A stretch of 64,000 nucleotides of DNA from UMGS1766 sp963597355 (GTDB taxonomy: Bacteria; Bacillota; Clostridia; Oscillospirales; Oscillospiraceae). Every line of letters starts with the position of its first letter. The first letter of the stretch is position 1. Both the position numbers and the translations under genes were made by a program. Under the pieces are notes generated by a model, which was not told the origin of the DNA, searched no databases, and saw only the letters and a program-made list of their open reading frames with translations. The DNA lies in the NCBI GenBank assembly GCA_963597355.1, contig CAVBPR010000003.1, forward strand, positions 1 through 64,000. The letters are read 5' to 3'. Positions 24,997 through 34,369 of the stretch are shown piece after piece.

Positions 24997-26121
24997 TTAT
25001 CTTGTTTTGTCTTTCTCTGCTATCTGGCACAAAACCTGTTCTACACACTTTTGAAACTTTTCGAATGTCAGTTCTGTTTCAAAGAAGTGCCGCGCCGCGC
25101 AGGATGCCTCCGCCAAATCCAGCTGATCTAACTGTTCCGCCCCTTGCATCGGGTCCCAATTTATCCCGAACTTTCTTTCCTGAATCAAATTCCATGTGTC
25201 TCCAGGAATATTATTCAGAATCGGCAAACCTGCTTCCAGATAATCAATGCTCTTCATGGTCAATCCAACGCATACCGTAGGTTTCATGATATTCATTCCC
25301 AGCTGACACTGATCCAGTACCGCCTGTTTTTCTGCTGCATCATAGATTGTACCATGATCAATAACTTCTGCCCCTGTCTTCCGGACCCGATGGATTAATT
25401 CCTCTCTCCGCTCGCCATCTGCAATTAAGTGGAGCGTGACCGGAAAGCGTTTTGTTAGGGCAGAGATGATTTCTTCGAACGCATCCAGGTCAATAATGTG
25501 ATTGATAGAGCCCAGATAACACAGGGCAAGTGCATTTCCTGTTTGGATGCAGGGCACTTTTCGCAGTGTATTTTCTCGCTTGCAATAATATAAAACAGTA
25601 CAATTGTCGTTGGTGTAACCCAGACGATCCCGGAACAGCTGGCATTCTGTCACAACCGCATCCGCTCTTGGCAAGGCACGGTCGCGAAGCGACCGCCAAT
25701 AGCCCATAGGCGGAAGTTTTTTTATTCCGCCCATGGGCAGGGATTCCGGCCAGAGATCATTTACGTCAATCACCAGCTTTGTTTCGCTGTGCCGGCGGCA
25801 GTATTCAGCGCATCTCTGCGCCAGAGAATTGGGCGCAAGAATTGCCCAAATCAGATCCCATGATTGCGATTCCAGCGCCTTTAATACATCCCGCGCAAAG
25901 CGAACATGGGAGCTCAATCGGGCAACGGACAGGTTTTTTTCATACGGTTTTGCATGAATCACGACATCCCCTGCCGGAATATCATTGCGCTGTGTCTTTG
26001 TCCGGTGCGAGAAGTCCGACTGAAAGACTGTCACCTGATCTCCTCTTTGCCGGAAAACATCTCTCAGTGCTTCCTGTCGCTCTGTAAAGGTGTCAAAACA
26101 GCAGACAATGGCAACTTTCAT
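24997..26121 (-). CDS. glycosyltransferase, GT4-like (GT-B fold)
   Basis: A 374-residue protein with the N-terminal MKVAIVCCFDTFTERQEALR strand-loop and IDVNDLWPESLP, which is typical of GT4 enzymes that act early in glycan assembly. The C-terminal Rossmann half has ALCYLGSINHIIDLDAFEE and LNIMKP-like then GLTMKSIDYLEAGLPILN. The donor sugar and acceptor are unknown. It is the last gene of the minus-strand glycan operon (31119 to 24997), 13 bases after the initiating sugar transferase, and probably adds one of the first sugars to the lipid-linked product. Confidence 0.8.
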   Translation of the reverse strand: MKVAIVCCFDTFTERQEALRDVFRQRGDQVTVFQSDFSHRTKTQRNDIPAGDVVIHAKPYEKNLSVARLSSHVRFARDVLKALESQSWDLIWAILAPNSLAQRCAEYCRRHSETKLVIDVNDLWPESLPMGGIKKLPPMGYWRSLRDRALPRADAVVTECQLFRDRLGYTNDNCTVLYYCKRENTLRKVPCIQTGNALALCYLGSINHIIDLDAFEEIISALTKRFPVTLHLIADGERREELIHRVRKTGAEVIDHGTIYDAAEKQAVLDQCQLGMNIMKPTVCVGLTMKSIDYLEAGLPILNNIPGDTWNLIQERKFGINWDPMQGAEQLDQLDLAEASCAARHFFETELTFEKFQKCVEQVLCQIAEKDKTR

Positions 26122-26134
26122 TGGCTAATCTTCC

Positions 26135-26797
26135 TCATTTCTTCTGCTTCTCCTGCCGTTGTAATTCACCGGTTCCACCTTCTACAACGCCCTTCCGGCC
26201 GAGAACATAAACAAAGGTGCCAAAAAAGCATTTCAGATCAAAACGAAAACTAAGCTTTGCAACGTACTCTCCGTCCAGTTTTGCTTTTACAGGGATTTCC
26301 AGCTCGTCTCGCCCGTTAATCTGCGCCCATCCGGTCAGCCCCGGACGCACTGCATTTGCACGGTATTGATCCCGCTGAGCAATCAGATCCTCCTGATTCC
26401 AAAGTGCCGGTCTCGGGCCGACAAAACTCATCTGGCCCACCAGGATATTCCACAGCTGAGGCAGCTCGTCCAGCGAGGTTGCCCGCAAAAAACGCCCCAC
26501 ACGGGTAATGTATTGGTTTGGATTCTTCAGCATATGCGTCGGCACATCATGGGGCGTATCAATTCGCATGGTGCGGAATTTATAAATCGGGAAAATGACC
26601 TTATTTACTCCCACACGTTGCTGACTGAATAATACAGGGCCTCTGGAATCCAACTTGATTGCCAGCACCAACAACAGTAGCAGCGGAGACAATACAATCA
26701 GGATCACCGCTGCGAGCAGAATATCAATTCCTCGTTTGATCACCCGATTGTATATTCCATTTTCCCTATTCCGTTCTGCCATATGTTCACGCCTCAT
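26135..26797 (-). CDS. undecaprenyl-phosphate sugar-1-phosphate transferase (initiating PGT)
   Basis: About 220 residues, a small monotopic phosphoglycosyl transferase. One N-terminal membrane hairpin (ILLAAVILIVLSPLLLLLVL) precedes the catalytic region with YKFRTMRID, TSLDELPQLWNILVGQMSFV, GPRP and PGLTGWAQINGRDEL, all typical. It loads a sugar-1-phosphate on undecaprenyl phosphate to start a surface polysaccharide. The ATG at 26797 overlaps the preceding stop as ATGA; the in-frame ATG at 26782 has GAGG in front and is an equal candidate. Confidence 0.9.
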   Translation of the reverse strand: MRREHMAERNRENGIYNRVIKRGIDILLAAVILIVLSPLLLLLVLAIKLDSRGPVLFSQQRVGVNKVIFPIYKFRTMRIDTPHDVPTHMLKNPNQYITRVGRFLRATSLDELPQLWNILVGQMSFVGPRPALWNQEDLIAQRDQYRANAVRPGLTGWAQINGRDELEIPVKAKLDGEYVAKLSFRFDLKCFFGTFVYVLGRKGVVEGGTGELQRQEKQKK

Positions 26798-28545
26798 CTC
26801 TTGTTTTTCGGTTGGAAATCTGCGCTGCGCAGCGACAAGTTGGGATTATAGTATGGATCACCCTGCTCCAGCTCGGATTTCCACCGCGCCTGGAAACGTG
26901 CAATTTCCCCCTGGAATCGCTTTCGTTTTTCCGGAGTATTTTCCGCGCCTCTGCTTTCTGATTCATAGTGGTACAGTTGTGCATAAGGTGTGAATACATT
27001 CCGATAGCCCATTTTTCCCAATTGCACGCAAAAATCCACATCATTGAATGCCACTTCAAAGCTCTCGTCCAATCCATCTGCTTGTTCATATACCTTTCGG
27101 GACACCATAAGGCACGCCGCTGTAACCGCGCTCACATTCTGTGCAATGGTCAGGCGGGACATGTATCCTCTGTCCTCCCGGGGGAGGTGCTTAAATGCAT
27201 TTTCCGCAACTCCTCCAATTCCCAGGATAATTCCGCCGTGCTGCACTTTATCGGACGGATAGTAAAGCAGTGCTCCAACAGCACCTACATCACTCCGCTG
27301 GGCAAACATCAGCATTTCTTCCAGCCAGGATTGCGTAATAACTTCAACATCATTATTAAGCAAAAGGAAGTACTCACCTGTTGCATACTTCGCCCCAAAG
27401 TTATTTATGGCAGAATAGTTGAACTTTCCTTCCCAGCGAATCACTTTTACCTGCTGCTCTGCTTCCAACGTCTCATAATAGCGAAACGTCTCCGGCTGAA
27501 CGCTGTTATTTTCTATCACAATGATTTCAAAGTTTCGATAGGTACTCCGCTCCAGAATAGAATCAACACAGCGTTTTAAGGTAGCCGCATGGTCGCAGCT
27601 TGGAATCAAAATAGAAATCAACGGCTGTTCTTTCAGCCGATATTGGATGTGGTAAGTAGACGGCACTGCAGAATCCAGTACTTCAGCGCACAGGCCGACC
27701 CGCTTCAGATGTTCTTCCAGTGCCTGTCGTTCTGCATTGTTGTCACCTTGCTCAGCAGGCAATGATTTCGAAGCACGACAGTAATACAAAACACGGGGAA
27801 TGTGGACAATCTTTTTCGCACATTCTGTCAGCCGCAAAATCAAGTCATATTCATTGTACCTGCTTTGAAACTCTCCCGCTCGTTCCATCAGGCTGCGGGA
27901 AAAAACAATCAAATGCTGGATATAGTTACCGCTGCGCAGCGTGTCCGGTGCAAAATCCGGTTTATATCTGGGAGAACATGCCTTCTCCGGCGTGTCGCAG
28001 AAGGAACTGTCATCCGTGTAGATGAAATCCGCATTCTGTCCTGTGATCCTCTGCATTACCTCGTATAAGGCCGCCGGATGTAGCTTATCGTTTGGCGACA
28101 GCAGGGCAAAATAAGTCCCCGAGGACAACTGCATTGCCATATTCGCTGTCTTTGCGGTGTCAGGCTCTTCGACCTGTTTTTGATAGTGAATGCGAGGATC
28201 TGCTTCTGCCTGCTGTCTGCAATAGGCCTCAACCTCATCCGAGGTTTCTCTGCGGCCATCGGACAGACAAAGTTCCCAATTACCATAGGTCTGGTTCTGC
28301 ACGGAAGCCATCATTTCCTGCAAAAACGGCAACGTTGTATGGAAAATAGGAACAAGAATACTGATGCATACCTCCGGCTCAAACGCAGTCTTCCTCTGCC
28401 TTTTTAAGTCACCTTTTGTATATCGAAGCTGTCTTACACTGCGCCGTTCTCCTTGCCATTGCTGAACATAGCGCACCGTTTTTTTCAAACTAGACCACAA
28501 GCCCTCTTCTCGAAGCGCTCGCTCCAGCTTTCCGATTAACGACAT
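26794..28545 (-). CDS. tandem GT2 glycosyltransferase (rhamnosyltransferase-like)
   Basis: A 583-residue cytoplasmic protein with two GT-A domains. The first (about residues 58-270) starts at EVCISILVPIFHTTLPFLQ but has LLSPNDKLHP where a DxD-type LLDHDDEL is usual, so it may not bind a nucleotide sugar normally. The second (about 300-540) starts PLISILIPSCDHAATLKRCV and retains LLLNNDVEV and the GLDESFEVAFNDVDFCVQL block of WbbL/rhamnosyl-type enzymes. It lies in the glycan operon between the ABC exporter ATPase and the initiating transferase. Product and linkage are unknown. Confidence 0.85.
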   Translation of the reverse strand: MSLIGKLERALREEGLWSSLKKTVRYVQQWQGERRSVRQLRYTKGDLKRQRKTAFEPEVCISILVPIFHTTLPFLQEMMASVQNQTYGNWELCLSDGRRETSDEVEAYCRQQAEADPRIHYQKQVEEPDTAKTANMAMQLSSGTYFALLSPNDKLHPAALYEVMQRITGQNADFIYTDDSSFCDTPEKACSPRYKPDFAPDTLRSGNYIQHLIVFSRSLMERAGEFQSRYNEYDLILRLTECAKKIVHIPRVLYYCRASKSLPAEQGDNNAERQALEEHLKRVGLCAEVLDSAVPSTYHIQYRLKEQPLISILIPSCDHAATLKRCVDSILERSTYRNFEIIVIENNSVQPETFRYYETLEAEQQVKVIRWEGKFNYSAINNFGAKYATGEYFLLLNNDVEVITQSWLEEMLMFAQRSDVGAVGALLYYPSDKVQHGGIILGIGGVAENAFKHLPREDRGYMSRLTIAQNVSAVTAACLMVSRKVYEQADGLDESFEVAFNDVDFCVQLGKMGYRNVFTPYAQLYHYESESRGAENTPEKRKRFQGEIARFQARWKSELEQGDPYYNPNLSLRSADFQPKNKR

Positions 28546-28557
28546 AGGTCACCCCTG

Positions 28558-29652
28558 TTATTCTTCCTGCGCAAGCTCCATCAGAGATGCGGTTACTACA
28601 ACCCGATTGGTCTTTTCCGGAAGTTCAAACTCAATTTGGCTGTCTTCCCCATTGAAATACCAATTCTTCTTCACATTTGTACCATTGGAATTGAGCACCT
28701 TATACTCAATTTGTTTTCCATCTACAAGGATCTCCAAATCGCGCAGCAGGCAGGGAGTAACTGTCACCGGATCATATCGGAAATGACTGGTCTCCACCGG
28801 AAGTTCAAACACCTGTTCAAATGTCTTTCCGTCCATTTTGACATCAAGTTCCACATGATCTTCTTCATAAATTCCGCGCCCACTGTCATAGAACAGCAGT
28901 GCACATTCCGTCTTTGCTCCCGGAATGCCCTGATAGGCCGCGCAGATATCGCTGGCTTCGCCCACCATTTTTACCCGACCGTGATCCAACCAGATAACCC
29001 TGCTGCACATTTCTTCAATCTGAGCAATGGAGTGGGAAACAAACAACACCGTTGTACCGCCACTCATCAGCTCCAGCATTCTGCGCTTGCTTTTCTCCTG
29101 GAAATCTGCATCACCAACGGCCAGAATTTCGTCAACAATCATAATTTCCGGATGCACTACTGTCGCAATGGAAAAAGCCAGGCGCATCAACATACCGGAG
29201 GAATAGTTTCGGATGGGCATTTCGATGAATTCGCCCAATTCGGAAAATTCCAAAATCTCATCAAATTTTTCCTTCAGGAATTCCTCGGTATAGCCCAAAA
29301 TTGCACCATTCAGGAAAATATTTTCCCTGCCGGTCAGGTCAAAGTCAAAACCACTGCCCAATTCCAGCATAGGAACAATGTTCCCGTGCACCTGCACTTC
29401 GCCCTTTGTCGGGTTGAGGATTCCTGAAATCACTTTCAGTATCGTTGATTTTCCCGCTCCGTTGTGGCCAATGATTCCTACCACTTCACCCCGGTGTACA
29501 TCAAAGGACACGTCGCTTAAGGCCCAAAACTCATTTTTCTCCAGTTTGTGCGTAACCAACTGAATAAAATATTCTTTTAGACTGTTGATCTTATCATTGG
29601 ACATATTAAAGCGCATGGAAACGCCTTTGACTTCGATCATTTTATCGTCCAT
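28558..29652 (-). CDS. polysaccharide ABC exporter, ATP-binding subunit (Wzt/TagH-like)
   Basis: A 364-residue ATPase. Walker A GHNGAGKST lies at residues 62-70, the signature YSSGMLMRL near 150 and Walker B IMIVDEIL near 172, followed by SHSIAQIEEMC. Residues 250-364 form a beta-rich extension (VTPCLLRDLEI, KTNRVVVTASL) like the carbohydrate-binding C terminus of Wzt proteins that recognise the chain end of the exported polymer. It lies 12 bases after the permease gene. Together they form the exporter for the product of the downstream glycosyltransferases. Confidence 0.9.
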   Translation of the reverse strand: MDDKMIEVKGVSMRFNMSNDKINSLKEYFIQLVTHKLEKNEFWALSDVSFDVHRGEVVGIIGHNGAGKSTILKVISGILNPTKGEVQVHGNIVPMLELGSGFDFDLTGRENIFLNGAILGYTEEFLKEKFDEILEFSELGEFIEMPIRNYSSGMLMRLAFSIATVVHPEIMIVDEILAVGDADFQEKSKRRMLELMSGGTTVLFVSHSIAQIEEMCSRVIWLDHGRVKMVGEASDICAAYQGIPGAKTECALLFYDSGRGIYEEDHVELDVKMDGKTFEQVFELPVETSHFRYDPVTVTPCLLRDLEILVDGKQIEYKVLNSNGTNVKKNWYFNGEDSQIEFELPEKTNRVVVTASLMELAQEE

Positions 29653-29664
29653 AGTTCAGGCACC

Positions 29665-31119
29665 TCACAGATAGAGCGCAAAGTCTTTCTCTTTGCGGTT
29701 GAAAATCCAAAGGCCAATCATCAGCGGAACAACGCCGATCAGCAGGCAGTAGAGATAGGATGTCGGGCCGGGAGAAACTCCGTCAATCAATGCAGTACGG
29801 GCAAAGCTCACAATCTGATACATTGGGTTTGCATGATAGAGCCGGATCAGGCTCTGGGGAATGATCGACTCCGGATAGAACAGCGGCGTGCAGTACATCC
29901 ACACCATGCAGACTACAGACCACAAAAACTGCGTATCCCGGAAGTAGACCATCAGAGTCGCCAGCAAATAGGAAATTCCCAGCGCAAATCCCATCAGACA
30001 CAGCAAATCAAACAGAAGCAGCAACCAGGAAAAGGCCGGCCACACGCCTGTAAATACTGTAACCAGAATCAGTGGAATAAACGTAAAGAGCATATTTACT
30101 GTGGAAGAGAGCATGCGGGTCAGGGGATAAATGTACTTTGGAACATACACCTTTGTGATAAGAGGTGCATTGTCCGTGATAGAAGACAACCCGACGGTAG
30201 TCACCTCAGTAAAGAAATTGAACAGCACAATGCCGGACAAAAGGTAGGCCGGATAATGCGGGATAGAGGACTTAAACAAGGTGGAAAACACCACATACTG
30301 CACCAGCATGGTGAGCAGTGGGTTTAACACGCTCCAGAGAACGCCCAGTACCGACCGGCGGTATTTTGTCTTGAAATCACGCGATACCAGTTGCTTAATA
30401 AGGAAGCGATAGCGGCGAAGCGAGGCAATGAAATTCAACGTGGCGCTCTTCTTTCCGTTCTTCTCCTTCTTTAAAAGCACTGCCGCATAAACGCACAGCA
30501 AAGCAAACACACCGGCGATCAGCAGCCAGTAATACTGACCAAACCACAGATTGGTTCGCCCAATCACATTAATGCACAGCACGCCTTCCATGGTTGTCCC
30601 ATTGACGTTCACTTTTTCAGCGTCTGTGTAGCTTTGTACTACGCTGCCTCGACCAAGCTGGATGCTGTTGCCGCAGTAGAGACTGACTGCATCGTTCTCT
30701 TCCGCACCGGCAGACTCCACCGTCAGGCAAATCGTATTGCCCTTCTGTCCGGAAATCGGTTCATCCAGCGTAATGCGATTTAAGCCCTGCTCGATAGTTT
30801 CGGCAGACAACACCTGCCGGCCCAACGAATTCCCGTCCGCATCAGAAAATATCAGAGTCACCGTGCCGGTATTGGCGCGGCTGTACAGTTCAAATTGCAG
30901 ATCAATTGCCACAATGCAGTTGGTATCCGGTGTAAAGGTCTGTTCCACCTCTGCTCCATCCACCAAAAGCCCCGTGACGAACGCTGCGTCCACCGTTGCA
31001 GATCTGGTTTGCCGATGCTTGAATGCGTCTCCCGCAATCAAATAGATCACAAGAGCCGCCACAAGAAAGCCTATCAAGGCAATGCTGCAAATTTTCTTCA
31101 GATTATACTGTTTTGACAT
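29665..31119 (-). CDS. polysaccharide ABC exporter permease with extra N-terminal extracytoplasmic domain
   Basis: A 484-residue protein, about 200 residues longer than a usual Wzm/TagG permease. Residues 8-29 are a membrane helix. Residues 35-190 are a predicted extracytoplasmic beta-rich domain (EVEQTFTPDTNCIVAIDLQF, TGTVTLIFSDADGNSLG). A second helix is at about 195-215. Residues 235-484 form the ABC-2 permease (FKTKYRRSVLGVLWSVLNPL, then six helices and the ending KEKDFALYL). The fused domain recalls sugar-binding beta-sandwiches attached to surface-glycan enzymes in gut Clostridia, which I cannot confirm. The ATG at 31119 follows GGAAGGTATTGTT. Confidence 0.85.
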   Translation of the reverse strand: MSKQYNLKKICSIALIGFLVAALVIYLIAGDAFKHRQTRSATVDAAFVTGLLVDGAEVEQTFTPDTNCIVAIDLQFELYSRANTGTVTLIFSDADGNSLGRQVLSAETIEQGLNRITLDEPISGQKGNTICLTVESAGAEENDAVSLYCGNSIQLGRGSVVQSYTDAEKVNVNGTTMEGVLCINVIGRTNLWFGQYYWLLIAGVFALLCVYAAVLLKKEKNGKKSATLNFIASLRRYRFLIKQLVSRDFKTKYRRSVLGVLWSVLNPLLTMLVQYVVFSTLFKSSIPHYPAYLLSGIVLFNFFTEVTTVGLSSITDNAPLITKVYVPKYIYPLTRMLSSTVNMLFTFIPLILVTVFTGVWPAFSWLLLLFDLLCLMGFALGISYLLATLMVYFRDTQFLWSVVCMVWMYCTPLFYPESIIPQSLIRLYHANPMYQIVSFARTALIDGVSPGPTSYLYCLLIGVVPLMIGLWIFNRKEKDFALYL

Positions 31120-31184
31120 AACAATACCTTCCGTGTTGTATCAATTCCATTTGCTCCGTAGCTTGAGCTTAAGTCATAGAGTCC

Positions 31185-33635
31185 TCAGTCCGCTTTATGC
31201 AAGTGCGTTGAGGCAGATTTATACATCAACCGCTTGGTGCCCACATCGTCAAAAGCAATTTCCACCATGGCATCTCCACCCATCGGGGTTACCGAAATGA
31301 CCATTCCGCGTCCAAAGGCATCATGGCGGACCATTTCACCCTTTTGAATTGGGATGCTTCCAGAGCCTTTCCCCTTTGATGCAGTGCTGCGTCCAATCGA
31401 AATGCCACCAGAACGCTTCCACCCGGATTTGGCCCCATTCGGACGGTCACTGCCACCGCTGGAATAATTGCGATCTTCATTGCTTCCAACACTGCCGTAG
31501 TCCCGCTCTTGTCTGCTGTAGACAACCCGACCTGTCTTTTGCAGATACTGGCTTGGAATTTCGGAAATAAAGCGAGACATCCGATTTGCCGTTGTGCGGC
31601 CAAATAACATTCTTTGCGCGGCGCAGGACATGGTTAAGGTTTCCTTTGCGCGAGTAATTGCTACATAGCACAACCGGCGCTCCTCTTCCATTTCATCCTT
31701 TTCCCCAATTGATCGGCTGCCAGGGAAAATGGTCTCTTCCATGCCCACCAGGAACACATTCTTGAATTCCAGTCCTTTTGCCGCATGGATTGTCATCATC
31801 GTTACGCAGGCTTCGTCGGGGTCATGCTGATCCAGGTCAGTATACAAAGAGACCTCGTCCAGGAATCCGGCTAGGGAAGGCTCATCTGCATGTTCCAGAT
31901 AACCTTGTATAGAGGACAGTAACTCCCGAACGTTTTCAATGCGCGTCCGATTTTCGACGGTATTTTTTTGTTCCAATGCCGCAACATAGCCGGTGGCAGC
32001 GATCACTTCCTCATAAAAATCGTCCAATGACACTTCGCTTAGCCGCGCCTGTAATTTTTCAATCAGGCCGGTGAACAGCGCTAATTTCGCGGCCTGGCGC
32101 TCCAGATCCGGATATTGCTTTGCGTGAACTGCTACCTCGTAAAGCGAAATCTCTTCCCTCTGCGCAATCTGCTCCAGCGTTTCAACCGTCTTTGCTCCGA
32201 TTCCCCGCGCCGGCGTGTTGATGATCCGCTTCAAACGCAGATCGTCGGACGGATTGTGCACCACGCACAAATAGGCCAGCATATCTTTTACTTCTGCGCG
32301 GTCAAAAAACTTTGTGCCGCCATAGACTGTGTAGGGAATGCCATTGCGTTTGAAGGCATACTCCATCTGGTTGGACAGCGCATTCATGCGGTATAACACT
32401 GCGCAGTCGTTCCAACTGCCGCCCTTTGCTACCGCTGAGATGATCTTCGCAGCCACATATTGTGCCTCGTCATTCTCATTCATGGCCGTATAGGCTTCAA
32501 TGAGCTGCCCGCCTTTTTCTTCTGTCCACAGGTTTTTCCCCTTGCGACCTGTATTATTTTGAATCACAGAATTTGCCGCTTCCAAAATATTTTCTGTGGA
32601 GCGGTAATTTTGCTCCAGACGAATCACCTTCGCCCCTCGATACTGCTGCTCAAAGTTGAGAATATTTTCAATTGTGGCGCCTCGGAACCGATAGATTGAC
32701 TGGTCATCATCACCCACAACACAGATGTTTTCCCATCTGCCAGCCAGCAATGCGGCAAGAAGATACTGCATATGGTTCGTGTCCTGATACTCGTCAATCA
32801 GGACATAACGGAACTTCTGCTGCCAATAATCCCGCACCTCATCGTTACTCTGGAGTAACCGTACCGTATGCAGAATAAGATCATCGAAATCCAGTGCATC
32901 CGCTTCCCACAGGCGGTGTTCATATTCGCCATAGATTTCGCTGATGCGTATCAGACGATAGTCGCCTTCTTTTTTGCATCGTTCCGCAAACTCCCCACTG
33001 AGCTGCATATTGTCCTTCGCTCTGGAAATAGTATTTAAAATCGAACGGGGTGGATATGCTTTTTCATCTATATCCCTTGCACGCAGAATGTCTTTGATTA
33101 CTCGAATGGAATCGTCTGTATCATAGATTGTGAAGTTTTTCGAAAAACCAAGCTTGTCAATGTCTCTTCTCAGGATGCGATTGCATGCCGAGTGAAACGT
33201 GGCAGCCCAGATGTCCCGAGCGTTTGAGCCAAGCTTTTGCTCTAACCGCTCCTTGATCTCCCCTGCTGCGCGGTTTGTGAAGGTAATGGCAATGATGTTC
33301 CACGGTGCGGCCGGATGCAAGCGGCATAAATTTTCCGCGCGCTGGCGCTGAGCCTCCTCCGGAGCTTGGGCATAGTGCTCCAAAAATGCCAAATCTTCTT
33401 CTTTAATATAGTCCGGAATCTCGTCCGAGTCGGATCCGCAGCCATATTTCATCAGATTTGCAATGCGGTTGATCAAAACCGTTGTCTTTCCGCTGCCTGC
33501 TCCAGCCAGCAGCAACAATGGCCCCTGTGTGGTCAGCACACCTTCCCTTTGTTCCGGGTTCAGTGAATAAAATTCTCTTTCGATCACCTGACGACGGACC
33601 GAACAAAACCGATTGGATTGTATCTCTGTCAGCAT
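31185..33635 (-). CDS. pcrA: UvrD/PcrA-type DNA helicase
   Basis: An 816-residue superfamily 1 3'-5' helicase for repair and replication-fork maintenance. Motifs in order: LNPEQREGV (Q motif), LAGAGSGKT (Walker A), AITFTNRAAGEI, DEYQDTN, VVGDDDQSIYRFRGA, NYRSTENIL, and TIHAAKGLEFKNVFL near residue 610, then VAITRAKE. The C-terminal tail ends in a Tudor-like segment (KGEMVRHDAFGRGMVISV), usual for PcrA. The ATG at 33635 follows ACGGAGAAAAAT. Slightly longer than Bacillus PcrA because of a Gly/Ser-rich linker near 690-740. Confidence 0.93.
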   Translation of the reverse strand: MLTEIQSNRFCSVRRQVIEREFYSLNPEQREGVLTTQGPLLLLAGAGSGKTTVLINRIANLMKYGCGSDSDEIPDYIKEEDLAFLEHYAQAPEEAQRQRAENLCRLHPAAPWNIIAITFTNRAAGEIKERLEQKLGSNARDIWAATFHSACNRILRRDIDKLGFSKNFTIYDTDDSIRVIKDILRARDIDEKAYPPRSILNTISRAKDNMQLSGEFAERCKKEGDYRLIRISEIYGEYEHRLWEADALDFDDLILHTVRLLQSNDEVRDYWQQKFRYVLIDEYQDTNHMQYLLAALLAGRWENICVVGDDDQSIYRFRGATIENILNFEQQYRGAKVIRLEQNYRSTENILEAANSVIQNNTGRKGKNLWTEEKGGQLIEAYTAMNENDEAQYVAAKIISAVAKGGSWNDCAVLYRMNALSNQMEYAFKRNGIPYTVYGGTKFFDRAEVKDMLAYLCVVHNPSDDLRLKRIINTPARGIGAKTVETLEQIAQREEISLYEVAVHAKQYPDLERQAAKLALFTGLIEKLQARLSEVSLDDFYEEVIAATGYVAALEQKNTVENRTRIENVRELLSSIQGYLEHADEPSLAGFLDEVSLYTDLDQHDPDEACVTMMTIHAAKGLEFKNVFLVGMEETIFPGSRSIGEKDEMEEERRLCYVAITRAKETLTMSCAAQRMLFGRTTANRMSRFISEIPSQYLQKTGRVVYSRQERDYGSVGSNEDRNYSSGGSDRPNGAKSGWKRSGGISIGRSTASKGKGSGSIPIQKGEMVRHDAFGRGMVISVTPMGGDAMVEIAFDDVGTKRLMYKSASTHLHKAD

Positions 33636-33654
33636 ATTTTTCTCCGTTTTTATT

Positions 33655-34369
33655 TTAAATTCGGAACGTCAGGCGTCCATCAAAACGCGCCTCACCATCT
33701 GCACTCGCTCCATGAATGCAAGTTGCACCGGCAACATCCGCCTTTGAAATGGTCAGCGTCTCGCCTGCCATACACTCCTCGTGATAGGTAATCTCGATGG
33801 AAGCGAGATAGGCGCTTCCCGGCAATTGTTCCATTCGGGCCGCATCGCAGCAAAAGTCGGCATAACGGGTGTTGTTTACATGTCCGTTCACGTCGGTATC
33901 ACTGTACCGCATCGGACGCCGTTCCACCTCAACCATAGACTCCGGTGTATGAAGTGCCGTTAATTTTTGCTTTTTCGGCGGAAGGCCATTTGCTGTTTCA
34001 TTGAGTGCCGGAATCTGAACCGACCTTGTGTTTAAAAGTTTCTTTGTCAGTATGTTCGGCAACACCCACAAGCAAATCGTAATCCCGATAGACTAAAATT
34101 CCTTTTCCGCCTCGGTGCCAGGTGCGAATTGTCAGTTCTTCCAGCCATCGAATCGGACGTTTCAGTTCGACCGAAATTCGAGTCAGCATCCAAAAAACAT
34201 TGAATTGTTCCATCAGCTCCCGTCGACCGCAGCCGCAAAGAGAGGAGTGCTCTGCAGATGCGTCCTGTAAATAGCACAGCAGCGCAGAAGCCCGACAATG
34301 TCCTTTTCCATCCACATCCCGACTGTTGATCGTTACCTGCTTATTGTAGACTGACAACAATTCGCTCAT
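33655..34369 (-). pseudogene. broken acyl-ACP thioesterase
   Basis: Two hotdog halves of one enzyme lie in different frames. The N-terminal half begins at 34369 (MSELLSVYNKQVTINSRDVD) and reaches GKGILVYRDYDLL; its frame then runs into nonsense and stops at 33998. The C-terminal half resumes one frame over at WVLPNILTKKLLN and carries the catalytic DVNGHVNNTRYAD. The residues expected between DYDL and WVL in this family, about a dozen, are missing, so this is a deletion plus frameshift near 34070, not a simple one-base slip. The enzyme would release fatty acids from acyl carrier protein. It overlaps the upstream zinc-ribbon gene as ATGA. Confidence 0.8.
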
